In this document: positions 25,051-36,498 of the stretch, in pieces
How the letters are laid out: every line of letters begins with the position of its first letter
How positions within the stretch are numbered: the first letter of the stretch is position 1
DNA from: Membranipora membranacea
Taxonomy: Eukaryota > Bryozoa > Gymnolaemata > Cheilostomatida > Membraniporidae
Length of the DNA stretch: 64,000 nt
Assembly (NCBI GenBank): GCA_914767715.1
Contig: OU612067.1
Location: forward strand, 1,488,001-1,552,000
Direction: 5' to 3'
Translations under genes and position numbers: made by a program
The notes under the pieces: generated by a model
The model's database searches: none
The model's input: only the letters and a program-made list of their open reading frames with translations
Told to the model about the DNA's origin: nothing

Positions 25051-26815
25051 TGTACTGTTCTCAGTACTATTCTGCGGTCTGTGTTGCTTTACAATGTAGA
25101 CTAAAATGCAAAAAAATCTGCAATCAAAAGGAGTCATTTCTTGTATCTAGGCCTATCTACTTTTTTCCCAAATTAACAAGACGAATAATTAAACCAGCGT
25201 TATTCTCTAGAGAGCTAGTACCTCTACAACACTTGAATACACCATTCTATTGATGAAGATTTACATTTGGGAAACTTTTGCAATTGTGTGCAAGCTGGCA
25301 ATGGTCTAGTTTCTCTTAGTAACCAATTTCTCTACTCTCCAACTACAGACCACTATAACCAATGGTTGTCAGTGGTTGACCTTGGATTAAGGCGAAGTAC
25401 ATGCTTGCAACTCAAAGAGCCCACACATGTAATATTATATGCAATCCGCCCCCCTCCCCGATCACTGCTTATTATAATGAAATGACCACTGTTACGCAGT
25501 TGAGACTCTGTACAGCCAACAAATCATTTGAGTTCAATACCATTGGCAAAAGGCAAGGTCTGCACTGGTTTCCTTCCTCTGGTGATCGGGGTTGGTATAT
25601 TCTTTATTACATTATAGACCAGGGAATATTTCAATTAGCATGAGCTGTGCTTTGTAAACCAAAAGATCATTACAACTTAAATGCTCAATATCCTCGCTCC
25701 TTAGATAAATTTGTTCGCAAATAGTTCACACAAGAGTTAGCATAGTGCAATTGATTAGTGGCCAATTCTCGAACGAAGCTAAAAGCAGGTCTCGCCTACT
25801 AAGCTAGATGATGATGTACCACTTGGTCTTATATGCGCATGCTTGATCAGTAAATAAAGTGTATACTAATATGTATATAGTTTTGCTGTTTGTATTTAAG
25901 GGTGACCCCACCAGTCTCAGACAGTTGGGAATGGTTGACATGAAGCAATAGTGATCCGTCAGTTGCGCCGAGGCAAAGCCTATGCACACACTTTATACAA
26001 ATTCAAGACCCAGCCTACATAGGCTGTAGTTGTAGTAAAGAGAGGGGGCATTTCCTTACAATATAAAGTATGTAGGCCTACATGTAGCCATAGTAGATTA
26101 GCAATAACAGTTCTAGACAATTAGTTGCACGAGAGTTGCCCACCTCAACATGCCACCACCAACAAACAACAAAGCGAGGAGTAAGGAGTAAACTCCTTGG
26201 ACTTGTATGAGCCTTCCCCCCCTCTTACAACTCTTAGGAGTCCTTCTCCTTGCTTGATATTACACTGCACATGTACATTGGACTGGTACCATTGGCAAAC
26301 TACAGAAAGCTACTAGTAGTGGTAGTAACTAACAGTTACTAGCTAGACTTCTTAGTTAGTCTACTCATTTTTCACTCACAACTGAGTAGTAGAATAGTAG
26401 TGTACCAAATATAAATACTAAATAACATTTATTTACCTGAGAGCTACAACAAATTGATTCAATCAAGTCCATTCACAGCTGTTCTAATTTCATTCTTCTT
26501 CTTGTGAAGCTGAGTTGGCTCATCATCTCTTCATCGTGGTCTTATGTGTCTGTGAAGTAACTGATTGGTGCCACTGAGTCTGACTGCTGTTCAGAAAGTT
26601 GACTACTAGCAATATCGATAACTAACTCAGTGTTCCCCAACACAGATATTGTAATCAGTATGAAGTTATTGAACAGGCCAATAAGAAAAAAGTAAGATGT
26701 AATGGGCCAATCATATCAAAGCCTGTGAAAATTCGAAGAGAGAGGGCAACTCTTCATTTTGGAAGGTTTTAACGTGAGAGGGCAATTCCGAACCAGTTAC
26801 CTTATTACCCTGGAG

Positions 26816-27240
26816 TAGTTAATTTATAATGTCTTCACAACTTTTACCCTATTTAAAGCCAAGCTTCATCATCATAACTCACCGTAACTCATAATTAGCA
26901 ATCGTTCCTACTCTGAACTGTAGTTAATTTATAATGTATTCACAACTTTTACCCTATTTAAAGCCAAGCTTCATCATCATAACTCACCGTAACTCATAAT
27001 TAGCAATCGTTCCTACTCTGAACTGTAGTTAATTTATAATGTATTCACAACTTTTACCCTATTTAAAGCCAAGCTTCATCATCATAACTCACCGTAACTC
27101 ATAATTAGCAATCGTTCCTACTCTGAACTGTAGTTAATTTATAATGTATTCACAACTTTTACCCTATTTAAAGCCAAGCTTCATCATCATAACTCACTGT
27201 AACTCATAATTAGCAATCGTTCCTACTCTGAACTGTAGTT
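26816..27240. repeat. Four tandem copies of a 105-bp unit
   Basis: Each unit starts near TAGTTAATTTATAATGT and ends CTACTCTGAACTG. One copy is present in lectin intron 2 of copy B, and one more lies at the left edge of the 12.26-kb insertion (about 14450-14555). The array forms the right flank of that insertion, so the insertion is embedded in the array. Confidence 0.95.
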
Positions 27241-29022
27241 ATATTTTATATTATATTATTGCTAACCTTGTCGATTGGTCAGATTCACAGCACTGACACA
27301 GCAGATGCTGGTCAGATCCACTCTCCACCATCCACCCATCTCGTTTTGGGTGCAGAAGAATCCGTCGTTGTTGAATTTTCCATCATTCCCAGGTTGGATG
27401 TATGCAGAGCCGTAATATGAACTCAGTTCGACAGGCTTGTCTGGAGAAATAGAAGAATGACCACAAGATATATTAGGGAACCTTTATCAGGCTTTACTTA
27501 TATTATTAAGATATGAGCGGACTGCTCAAAAATATAACATGATGCGAAGTGACGGTTTTTGAAATGTTTAAATATCCACATGTTGAGAACAGAAAGTATA
27601 CCTACCCAAGGCTAGATTTATCAGCTGAGCATTAGGACTTGATGTTGATTGCAAATATGTCCATCATCGCGTCTTCATCATCAGCATGTGCCGTGAAGTT
27701 CATAGTTCCACACATGTAAATGTTACAGGTGCATGTGTCATTTTCGTAGCTGACAGCAATTTGGGCCACAAGACTGGTTCTCAATGCATATGCTGCACAG
27801 TGGAGCAGGCTGTGTGCTGGGACAAACAATGATGGAGGATCACTGACGTCAGGCAAATGATAACGTTTAAACGTTCCAGATTTTTCAATCAAACTTCCAG
27901 AGGATAATTGTATATTTGTGACAATGAAGAGACAAGCAAATGCATACGATCTTCTACTCCACATGATTTTAGTAGCTAATAGTTCACCCAGTGGTGGAAA
28001 ATGGATGAATGAGAAGCTATCACCCGAGAGACTGTGTATATATTATTTTTCCTGATAGTGATAATGAGAAACTTTATCTTTATCTTACTACAGGATTTGC
28101 AATTATCTAGACCGACTGTAATTAAAGACTACCCAAAGACCAATTTACATTATATTATTAATATAATGCCAATGAATAATTAATTCAATAGTGTATTAAA
28201 ATAAATAAACAAATAATTAAATAAATAATGCCAATAAAGTATTAAAAAACAATAGTCATCCACTCACTTATTTATATATTCCAATTTTATTCTCGAGAAG
28301 AATAAGTCTTTAGGACTTGTACCCAGAAAACAGTGATATCGATAAACCACGGTGTACAATTATAAGAGACATGTAACTAAATAAAACCATGAACAATGAC
28401 AGGTAAAACTACAAAGTACACACAGGTACTAATTAGCTGAAATACACTACACAAGTTAATAAACAAAGCTGAGAAAAGAAAAGTTGAACAATGCAGCAGT
28501 AGGCTAGAATGAAATGATCACAACTCTATTTAATTGGGCAGTTTGAGGACGTGGCTCCCGACGGCATCTATGATAAAGTTATGTCAGATTGGCATGATAA
28601 AAAAATTCAATGCTTACTTGGCATTAATTATTGATAGTGGAAAAAGTGCCTCCAAGCATGCATTGGTCTTTGGGTAGTAATTAAAAAATCTCATATTAGT
28701 AAATAGCTGTATATGTACAAGTGAAAATGACCTGAATCGCAGTATGATTTTAATGATGACAAAGGCGATACAAATTGATAAAGCAAGGGCTCTCTTCATT
28801 AGAGACCCATCATCAACAAGGATGGAAATAAGAATGGGGTGACATTCAAAACATTAAATCAAGCTTTTGCGTAAGCACAGGGCTGTATCTTAGCATGGAA
28901 AATAAATTGCCAATCAAGTATCACACTGTCAGTCATCTTTTTACAAAAGATCTAATGCTCAAAAGTTTTCAATCAGAATATGTGAGCCCCTCCGCAAGCA
29001 GAAGGTCACCAGCTGGTATCCT
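26816..29022. repeat. Segmental duplication copy A, right part
   Basis: This block is collinear with about 38140-41005 of copy B. It contains exons 1 and 2 of lectin-like gene A. Similarity ends at GGTCACCAGCTGGTATC, near 29022, next to an exon assigned to the NHL-like gene. Copy A lacks the 0.95-kb insertion of copy B (empty site at about 28575-28600). Confidence 0.9.
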
Positions 29023-29039
29023 AATAACGCACATCATAC

Positions 29040-29197
29040 CTAAATTATACTTTGCATATATGTGGGTGGTACCCTCCCAGAATTCAAGACTCACATCAAG
29101 GAGCTCTGCCATTGGGAAAAAGTGTATCTTGAAGTGTCTGTCATTGTCAGGAACCATGTAGAATCCTGATGTGTCTATTGCAATGAAGGTAATACAC
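29040..29197 (-). CDS. Orphan exon downstream of the NHL-like gene
   Basis: Between acceptor TTACAG and donor GTATGA the frame reads FIAIDTSGFYMVPDNDRHFK, later LLDVSLEFWEGTTHIYAKY (enters phase 2, exits phase 1). The codon content looks real and resembles a beta-sheet-rich extracellular segment. It may be a further exon of the NHL-like gene at 29589-30499. If so, that gene needs a donor before its in-frame TAG; GT at about 29597, in phase 2, would fit but is weak. No later exon was confirmed. Confidence 0.45.
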
Positions 29198-29588
29198 CTG
29201 TAATTGGGTGAAGGTCAACTTGTTGCACCCATCCTCCAAAATAAAATGATTAGTATGATGATGACAAATGAGGCTGTAGCCAATTCAAAAGCACTGCTAT
29301 CAGTGATATTGAACTCTGTTAATATTTTCAGGTGTATTTGCAATGGAAATTTATTGAATTAAAGTTTGAAAATCTTTTTTGCAATTTCATTTTTTGAAGA
29401 TCAATGCATACGGATTGGCTCATAGAAATTAGACCGGAAATGTGTGATAAATGCAATGGTCTTACATATGGGGCCACTGAAAAATTCTGACAACGAATTT
29501 TCAACCCATAGTCACCAATATGGAAGAGCAGAAGTATACCATCATTTTGAGTGCTATGGTTAAAGAATTGAAAGAACCTGAAGCAGGC

Positions 29589-30499
29589 CTATTGAGGTGA
29601 CAAGTCAACATAGTTTGCATGTAAAGCAATGGGGAAATAAATAGAGGTGTTGGACCGAAGAAGCTCATCACCTGTACAAAAAGAAAAAGTGGATTCATGT
29701 TTACCAATGGAGATCAGTGTCAGAATCTTGTTCTGAGAATCTACAATGTGAATTTGAAATTTTTCAGCTGCAATTTAAAGAATAATTCCGATTGCATCTT
29801 CACCCTCATTTTGTTGATGATCAAAACATTTTCATAATTGTATTTCAAAATACTGGTATAAATGGACAATTAGAAAAATATACATACACCTGTAGAACCG
29901 TCTACGAGGGTCGATATTGTACTACTGAGAGTGTCGATGAGTCTAAGTGTTGCTATGTTAGCACAGACGACTAGGTGTGTTGAGTTCATTGCCACCAGAT
30001 ACTCTGGGTAGTAAATGCCACCTCCTTCACCTGTCCAAGGAGCAAATACGCCATCTTTGAATCCTCCTCCACCATAGTCTATGAGAGTTGTAACCTCCTC
30101 ACTGATTGGGTCTATGAGTCGGATAGCATCGTCTCCTTTTTGGCCAACTGCCAAGACTGATCCAAACGCAGTGCAACTGAATGGGTCACTAAATTTTGAA
30201 TAATCTCTAAAACCATCAACATGCCCTTTACTAGTCCCTCCCCACACAATGCTAGCAGCAGCAGAATCGAGGAGGATACGGGCTAGTCCATGATAAACAA
30301 CAGCGTAAACAATGTTGTTGTCTTCAGGGTCGAGACACAGGTCTAATAACTCGTGGTCTAGAGAAACTAGAGATACAGTTTTGTTAACGAGGCTAGACTC
30401 AATGCTGGCACCTTCTACATGTCCTGCGCAGACCAACATAGCAACTAGCAGCATGACAGTCAAACCTAAAAAAGAGAGGATCTTGCAATCAATTAACAT
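29589..30499 (-). CDS. Secreted NHL/beta-propeller-like protein
   Basis: Three exons join in phase 1: 30499-29890, 29767-29705 and 29671-29589. They give about 251 residues, ending at TAG 29589-29591. The N-terminus is a signal peptide (LTVMLLVAMLVCAGHVEG). If the start at 30454 is used, the peptide is shorter; an acceptor-like TTTTTTAG at this point makes the start uncertain. Repeats of about 40-50 residues follow: HELLDLCLDPEDNNIVYAVV, DPFSCTAFGSVLAVGQKGDD, IRLIDPISEEVTTLIDYGGG and LRLIDTLSSTISTLVDGST. The pattern LIDxxSxxVxTLxD is characteristic of NHL-type propeller blades. After the TAG the frame stays open for about 50 codons (ACFRFFQFFNHST onward), so the stop may be premature or a splice site may be missed. 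Confidence 0.65.
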
Positions 30500-31858
30500 T
30501 CAATAATAGTTACATTAAACATGGGATATAGATCATAAAAAAATCTGACCGGTGATTTTGCGTAGTCATAAAAAAAGTTTTAATAATCATTATCAAAACT
30601 CACCATGCATCTTTTACACTGTTTGAGATTCAGAATTAGACACAGGCTGCTCTGTCCTATTTCACATGAACACTGTAATATTTGAATATACATAAACAAA
30701 ATCGAAGTCAATTAGAACTTTTGGAACCAGAATCAAATAAATTATATGTGAAACAATAACAACAGAATGCACAGGAAATATCAAAACCATTTCCTGGTGC
30801 CAGGAAGTGCCATGCAAAGTACATTAAGCAGTTCGCATCATCAAAAAGGCTGCTCAGTCACAATAGTCTAGACACAGTTTATCAATAACTTGACAGACAC
30901 ACTAGAATTCTCAATTATATTTTGTTGAAAGTATTAGATAATGATTGCGGTTTTGTTACTCCCCTGGTCAACAGGTAATGGTGTGAATAATAGTGTTCCT
31001 AATTCCGTTTGGCCATCATTGAGCTATGTTAAAAGCAATTACATATTAAAAGCTGACACTTGAAAACGTGACAGGCAGTGACGCATTTCAATTTTCAATA
31101 AACCTAAAACGCAGAACAATCCAAAAATGCACGTGCCACTCAGTAAGAAACAGACATGACACATGGGAAATGATAACAAGCAAACTATCCTTTACTGATA
31201 GTCTTTTAGTTTGATGGACATCTCATTATCTTATCACAATTTTCTATATACGTTTTAATCCTTCTGGAACAATGGGTTGATAGCTCTCTACAACAATTTC
31301 AAGTGAAAAATTTGGCAAATCAGTAGCTTGTATAGGGAGATCGCTTATCATTGTGCATCCAGGGGTACGTGTGTTCAGATAGAGCCTTGATTATATAGAG
31401 ACGCCCAAGTCATCACATGGGGAGTAATACCATAGACTTGAAAAAATTGTATGTGACTTACTTCTACCCTTGTACTATGTTCAAAGTATTCTGCAAAGAA
31501 GTTATAGCAACAGTCTTGGCATGCTACATAGCATGCCAAGACAGGCTTTCTTGAGCCATTTTATAGCGTACAGCATAAATATTTATAATCTATTGATTTA
31601 TAATTCTGCCGTTGCACACATCGTGACACTGCAATTTGACAGATAACTGAAAAGTCCGTAAGAAGTTATCAAAATTAATGTATTCTTACAATTTTTTTTA
31701 AATCGAAGACCTCAATCAGCACAGTCTATTATTGTTGAGGGATTTTTAGCTTTAATTTTTGACTTATAATAATATTGATTAAGTAAACAAGTGACAACAG
31801 TAAGACAGAATGATATCAAGTTGACATCAGATGAACCAATAAAACTAATGATAAAATA
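30500..31858. other. Divergent intergenic region
   Basis: This stretch separates the minus-strand NHL-like gene from the plus-strand receptor fragment and could hold promoters for both. I see no coding exon. A perfect 13-bp stem hairpin (GTCTTGGCATGCT, 4-nt loop) lies at 31513-31542. Confidence 0.4.
31513..31542. repeat. 13-bp perfect stem-loop
   Basis: GTCTTGGCATGCT and AGCATGCCAAGAC flank the loop ACAT. It lies in the divergent intergenic region, and no function can be assigned. Confidence 0.7.
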
Positions 31859-32047
31859 ATGATACTACCTGTCAACCGTCACCATTATTTAGACAAAAAT
31901 CTCAGAAAAATAATGTTCAAGATCATGTTTCCTCTGTTGGCTTGTGTTAAATTTCAACATTGTTCTCAGGAAAATGTCAGTTGCCATGACAGGAGTATGT
32001 GCACTTTTGACAGCGGTCATAGGTTGTCATTACAATTTTTTAGATTG

Positions 32048-33384
32048 TCATATGATGAGGTGATGACAACATTTGTCTACACAGAGGAACAAGTCACCCA
32101 TATAGAGGAGGATCAATTTGTACCAGGAAATCTGCTATGTGCTGATAGACCTTCACTGTAAACAACAAACGGGACCACCATACAGTTCATTGCTGGTATT
32201 ACAGGAGATGAGAATGGTCCAGTGTCCAATTATGGTTATGTTGAAGGTACGGGTACCCAAGCTATAGATTTAGAGGTATAACCTCCTTTCTTCAGATCTC
32301 TGAGACTCATGTCTTGACAGTGGACAATCCCAATCACTGTGACAGGTCAGTAAATCACCTAACTAATGGGACGTCAACCTTTTCTGGCACATGTACTGTA
32401 AACGATTCCCGAGATGGCAACAATGCAACTTCTCATCGACCCTATATACTCAATATATATATAGTATGTAACACCCTACCACTTATTTCTTTTTATTCAA
32501 GTCATTTTTTGTATCTTTGTTAAAGTGTGTGAGGTCAACAAGTTATTTTTAATTTGCTTTAATTATAAACTTTTAGAAAACCTCAATAAATAAATAAATA
32601 AATAAATATTTTCAGAAGAGAATATGAGCACAGCCGAAAAGTCTGGAGAATCCTCGTCTCTATCCAGTGCTAAAATAGCGATTATATCAGCCTCAGCTGT
32701 AGTGATCGCTATCTTGATCTTTGTCGCTTACGTCATCAGACTGAGAACCGCTGCTAACAGAGCTGATGGTGAATAATCTAACAGTATCTGACTAGAAAAT
32801 CTGTTTGGAAACCACAATATTTAAAATTTTATTCAAGGACTTGTGGCTTAGCTTGTGTTCACTGAAGGATGACAACTCAAATTGGACATTATAACTTCAC
32901 AGTATGAAGTATTCATTGATAAGGTGTTTTACTCTTGGGGTGAACAGTTAGTCTAAGGTGTACACAGATCTTCAGAGGATTAAGATTATCCATAGAGGGA
33001 GTCAGAGGGGTTGTCCAGTTTGAAAATTGGGTGTTGGATTTGGTTATCTTCACAATCATACAAACACGGGTGATTAAGTGCGTTAATTCAGCTTCATATC
33101 TATTATATGTCCGGACTGTTTTACAGCTGTGCAAAAATTATCTCCTCCGATGATATATGACATACTTTTAGATTCCCAACAGCTTCATTAATTGGAGAAA
33201 ATATTGTTGTCGTTGTAGTTCCATTGGATTGCAAGATGTTAGTCAGCCAAGAGTGGAGGGTCAACAGAATCACTCCGCTTCTGATCAACATGAAAAAGAG
33301 GAAAACCAAGATGGCAAATATGTTAATATGCAGAAGAACTCAGCCACTGATGATCATGTCTACAGCGAGGCCTACTCTATGTAA
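32048..33384 (+). pseudogene. Single-pass membrane receptor fragment with tyrosine-motif tail
   Basis: Candidate exons are up to 32246 (TNGTTIQFIAGITGDENG, ending YGYVEG), 32321-32463 (DNPNHCDRSVNHLTNGT, Cys-containing, several N-glycosylation sequons), 32621-32768 (Ser-rich stalk, then one membrane helix AIISASAVVIAILIFVAYVI and RLR) and 33172-33384 (WRKYCCRCSS juxtamembrane, then GKYVNMQK, then HVYSEAYSM and stop). YVNM fits both a PI3K-type YxxM and a Grb2-type YxNx SH2 site. Exons 1-3 join in phase. The third exits in phase 1 (donor GTGAAT) while the tail enters in phase 0, so an exon may be missing. The first candidate exon has an in-frame TAA at 32159-32161, hence the pseudogene label. 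No ectodomain family was recognised. Confidence 0.45.
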
Positions 33385-35092
33385 ATATGTATTATCGAAT
33401 CACAACAAAGTAAATTCAGTTCTTCTCTACAGCGAGTAGCAGCACATGCCGGTCTCTGAACTGATATAAATATATATGGTTAGCCTCCATTATTCACCCA
33501 TAAACTGTCTCATCAATAAATCATGATTTATCAATATAATCACACAAGCTGTAACTACCAATTGTACGGCGTAATTTTATTTGCACAGTGATATATTATT
33601 TTTAAACTGGGTATATAGCAGACACTTATTTTTAATACATTTACTATTTTGACATGGTATAGCACCATATGGTAGGTGTAGTGTAAAACTTATTCTAGCA
33701 TTAATCTTAATCAGCGTTGTTTCCTATTGTTTCTTTACAAATTAATGTAGCTTCAAATTAATGTCAAGATAGATATACCTTTTAATTTAATCCATATGAC
33801 TTGACATGTCGCCAGGGTCATGTCAAGTGTTAAAATTGTTGCCATGAATCTCTTCAATTTTCTGAGCCAAATACCCTCTGCAAGGTGAGGAAAGGAATCA
33901 TTCCGATAATTTCTTTTTTATCACTTTTAGTAAAAAGAAAAAGGCATAATAAATATGTTGTTCGGACAAAATTATAATTATTCTAATGACGAATGCTTTT
34001 TGATATCAACAAACCTAATAGAACATTTTTATTCTCCCTAATAATGCAACTAATCACATTTTACATTTGGTTTCAAGGTGTACACATAATATATTTTAAA
34101 ACTATAAGAATATGCAGTTCGGAGTAACGGAAACAAATGTTGTGTTGAAGATAAATTAGAACATAGCACCATTACAGTCATGGTGAACAATTCACCCCTG
34201 CTCTACACAAACAAGCGGGAAAAGACGTTGTTAATATCCCACATCCTAATTTCAGAACCGCTCCCTTCAATAGTAGAGATAACAACCATTTTACCAGAGG
34301 ATGATTTGGAAGGAAGACCAACTGACATGAGCTCACATCTGTCAGTGAGAGCCAATCACAAATATCTACATGGACTCTTTCTGGAAACAACCTTCCGTAA
34401 TGCATTTGCACTGCCTGCACATTTGTAGGTTCTTTAAGCGTAGACATGTTTAGCTTCATCGATGGAGGTTCAATCAAAATGAAAATGAGACGCATAGTTC
34501 AAAGTATAACCCCAAAGAGATACATGCTTTGATCCTACTTATCCATTTCAAGTAACAAGTTGAATTTTTGGTTAGGACTCATTCAAAAGGTCACCTATGA
34601 TACCCAGCGTCAATATTTTCAGTTGTCTACTCTTTAAAAAGGCGCTGACAACTTCAACTAATACTTATGACCAAAATTCTGCACCTATATATAATCTATT
34701 TTGTCATTATTTTCAGCTCAAGGCTCCCCGTGGGTGCATCGGTGCAGCACCCATATATACCTTAGCACAGACACCCATGTGTACCACCACTAAAAACAGC
34801 AAAAGCACAGTGTATTTGTGAAAAAATGTTCATACTTGGCCCTTTTTTGTTTTCCATAGCGACATACGTTATTTGCCTTTTTGTGCCAATTGCACTCTTA
34901 TATTGATGGTGGTTTTAACAGTTTCATCCTGCTAGCGAGAGAAGAAAGATGATTGATGATGTTAAACTAGATCGCCCCCTACAACAATAATCCTCTTGCC
35001 GACTTTGACCTTCTTTCCTCCTTGAGTTTTTTTGTTGGGGCGCACAGCTGTATCAGGTTAAATCTTTGAATATCGATTTCGTGGGTTAGATT

Positions 35093-35308
35093 TCATAAAA
35101 TAAATGAGAATTATTTACACCAAGAAAGGAAACATATCAACATGTAATCAGCTTCAAGTATTCCACTTTTCCGCTTGATTGAAATGACCTGGTTTGTCAC
35201 CACAAGTATTCTATAAAACAAATGAGAATCATTTACACCAAGAAAGGAAACAATCACATGTAATCAGCTTCAAGTATTCCACTTTTCCGCTTGATTGAAA
35301 TGACCTGT
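35093..35308. repeat. Direct duplication, about 118-bp period
   Basis: AATGAGAATNATTTACACCA through CGCTTGATTGAAATGACCTG occurs twice with small differences. Confidence 0.85.
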
Positions 35309-35379
35309 GTCTCCATTAAATGAGCTGATTCGAGCTTGGATTATTCAATCACAATATTTTCATGCCACTTTATTAAGCA

Positions 35380-35416
35380 TTCTAGGGGAGGCAGTGTCTC
35401 CCTGCCTCCCCTAGAA
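35380..35416. repeat. 15-bp perfect stem-loop
   Basis: TTCTAGGGGAGGCAG and its exact complement flank a 7-nt loop. Confidence 0.8.
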
Positions 35417-36498
35417 CTATGGGGCTACAGCTCCCTCATCCGACAAATTGAATTCCTCTCAAACAGATTTTTCCGAAAAATATTGTTACATTGAGAAGGC
35501 ATATATAACCCATTTGTCACCTTCAGTAGACAGCAAAATTCCACTTTGAATATTAACTGGTCCTCATCTGATATGTAGATCTCAAACAGAATGAACGCAA
35601 ATTGAGAGACACCTGCCTCAGCACAATGTTCAACTACAATATTTTTGTTAATTAAAAAATGAAGTCTTTCCCTCAATAATGGCGAGTCAACACTTCTCCT
35701 GACACAGATCTAATGTTCAGTTTTCGTTTGCGTGAGCTGGTTCTTGACTATGTATTGTGCACCAGTATTAATTTGAAAGATTGCCTTTTTTGTCTGGTTT
35801 AGGCCAAATTAATGATCTGAATTTTGAAATTCTTTCATTAGTTTATCCAGAAAAGCAGCTTGATGTAAAATATATTAGCGCCATTACTCACTGATTTCAA
35901 TTGCAAGAGTCTCATGTGGGAAAATAGAAACACTTGATTTGCTGCCGGTACAATATATACGGATATCTTGTGGCAGCTAAGCTCCGCTAAAGTTTCTACA
36001 TAATTTTTCTGGAGAAAGGATAAAACAGAACATTTTCAAAACAATACAAAAAGTCGGAAAATTTTGGGTTGAGAAGGCGGCAAGGAAATCAAATTTATAG
36101 AAGGTACTTATATATGGTATGAGAAGTTTATCATAACATTGAAACATCAATCAGGATGTTATGTTCCTTCTGTAAAATGATGAAATACATAATATGAGAT
36201 AGAGGGTTATGATTCTGACAAAAATTATAACTGTCAGGTTTTAATTTTTCTATTGTAAAAGCATTTAGGAGGATTGTTGAGTCAGCTGGTAAGAATAGCT
36301 GTATGTATGTGTCTGTCTGTACCTTTATTATCTCAAAAGTGATTGGGAAATAAAAAGCTGGTCTGCCTGCAGTAAAATTGTTAATAGAAATACTGATGTC
36401 TAAAACTGTTTATGATTGCATAAAACAACTATTTGTTGTGTACATAGAATACAAAAATACAAAAAGGTAGAATATAACCTAATAAAAGAGTGACTTAT

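Larger units (their letters stand above)
14556..26815. mobile_element. 12.26-kb insertion with degenerate terminal inverted repeats
   Basis: Copy B shows the uninterrupted sequence, so the ends are defined: similarity stops after GAACTGTA (14555) and resumes at TAGTTAATTT (26816). The left end reads CTCAGGGCATATAAGGTAA. The reverse complement of the right end reads TCCAGGGTAATAAGGTAA. Weaker similarity continues for about 60 bp, through CCAAAAT in both. A 3-bp GTA is shared at the junctions. This fits a large DNA transposon or a composite of nested elements. Inside are three 340-bp repeats, tRNA-like units, foldbacks and an unrecognised minus-strand gene. No transposase was recognised, so the superfamily is unknown. 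Confidence 0.6.
14168..27964 (-). pseudogene. Lectin-like gene A (PAN-like + F-type-lectin-like), split and frameshifted
   Basis: Exon 1 (27964-27606) encodes a signal peptide starting MWSRRSYAF, then a Cys-containing N-terminal domain. Exon 2 (27440-27267) encodes KPVELSSYYGS through WWRVDL. Exon 3 (14400-14168) encodes NDVLVTISEET through LVEVQVFGF and a stop. Exons 2 and 3 have the same lengths as in the intact copies (174 and 233 nt). Exon 1 is 359 nt instead of 358: an extra G near 27640 shifts the frame and gives a stop after INIKS. In addition, 12.9 kb separates exons 2 and 3, against 184 bp in copy B. The gene is therefore probably dead as a full-length protein, though exon 1 could still give a truncated secreted peptide. 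Exon 3 is still open. Confidence 0.8.
33385..35633. other. Intergenic region, no supported gene
   Basis: Overlapping open frames at 34178-34495 (minus, 105 codons) and 34180-34428 (plus) have no recognisable features or splice support. A tandem duplication lies at 35093-35308 and a 15-bp stem hairpin at 35380-35416. The region ends where segmental-duplication copy B begins. Confidence 0.5.

Noticed and set aside
28614-28799. Minus-strand frame with a hydrophobic helix, also at 40594-40779, considered as a membrane exon of the NHL-like gene
   Set aside because: The two copies differ by about four nonsynonymous changes and one synonymous change, as expected for non-coding drift, and no phase-compatible acceptor was found.
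34178-34495. 105-codon minus frame overlapping an 82-codon plus frame
   Set aside because: No motif, signal peptide, splice sites or paralog in the window. Overlap of two frames suggests chance.
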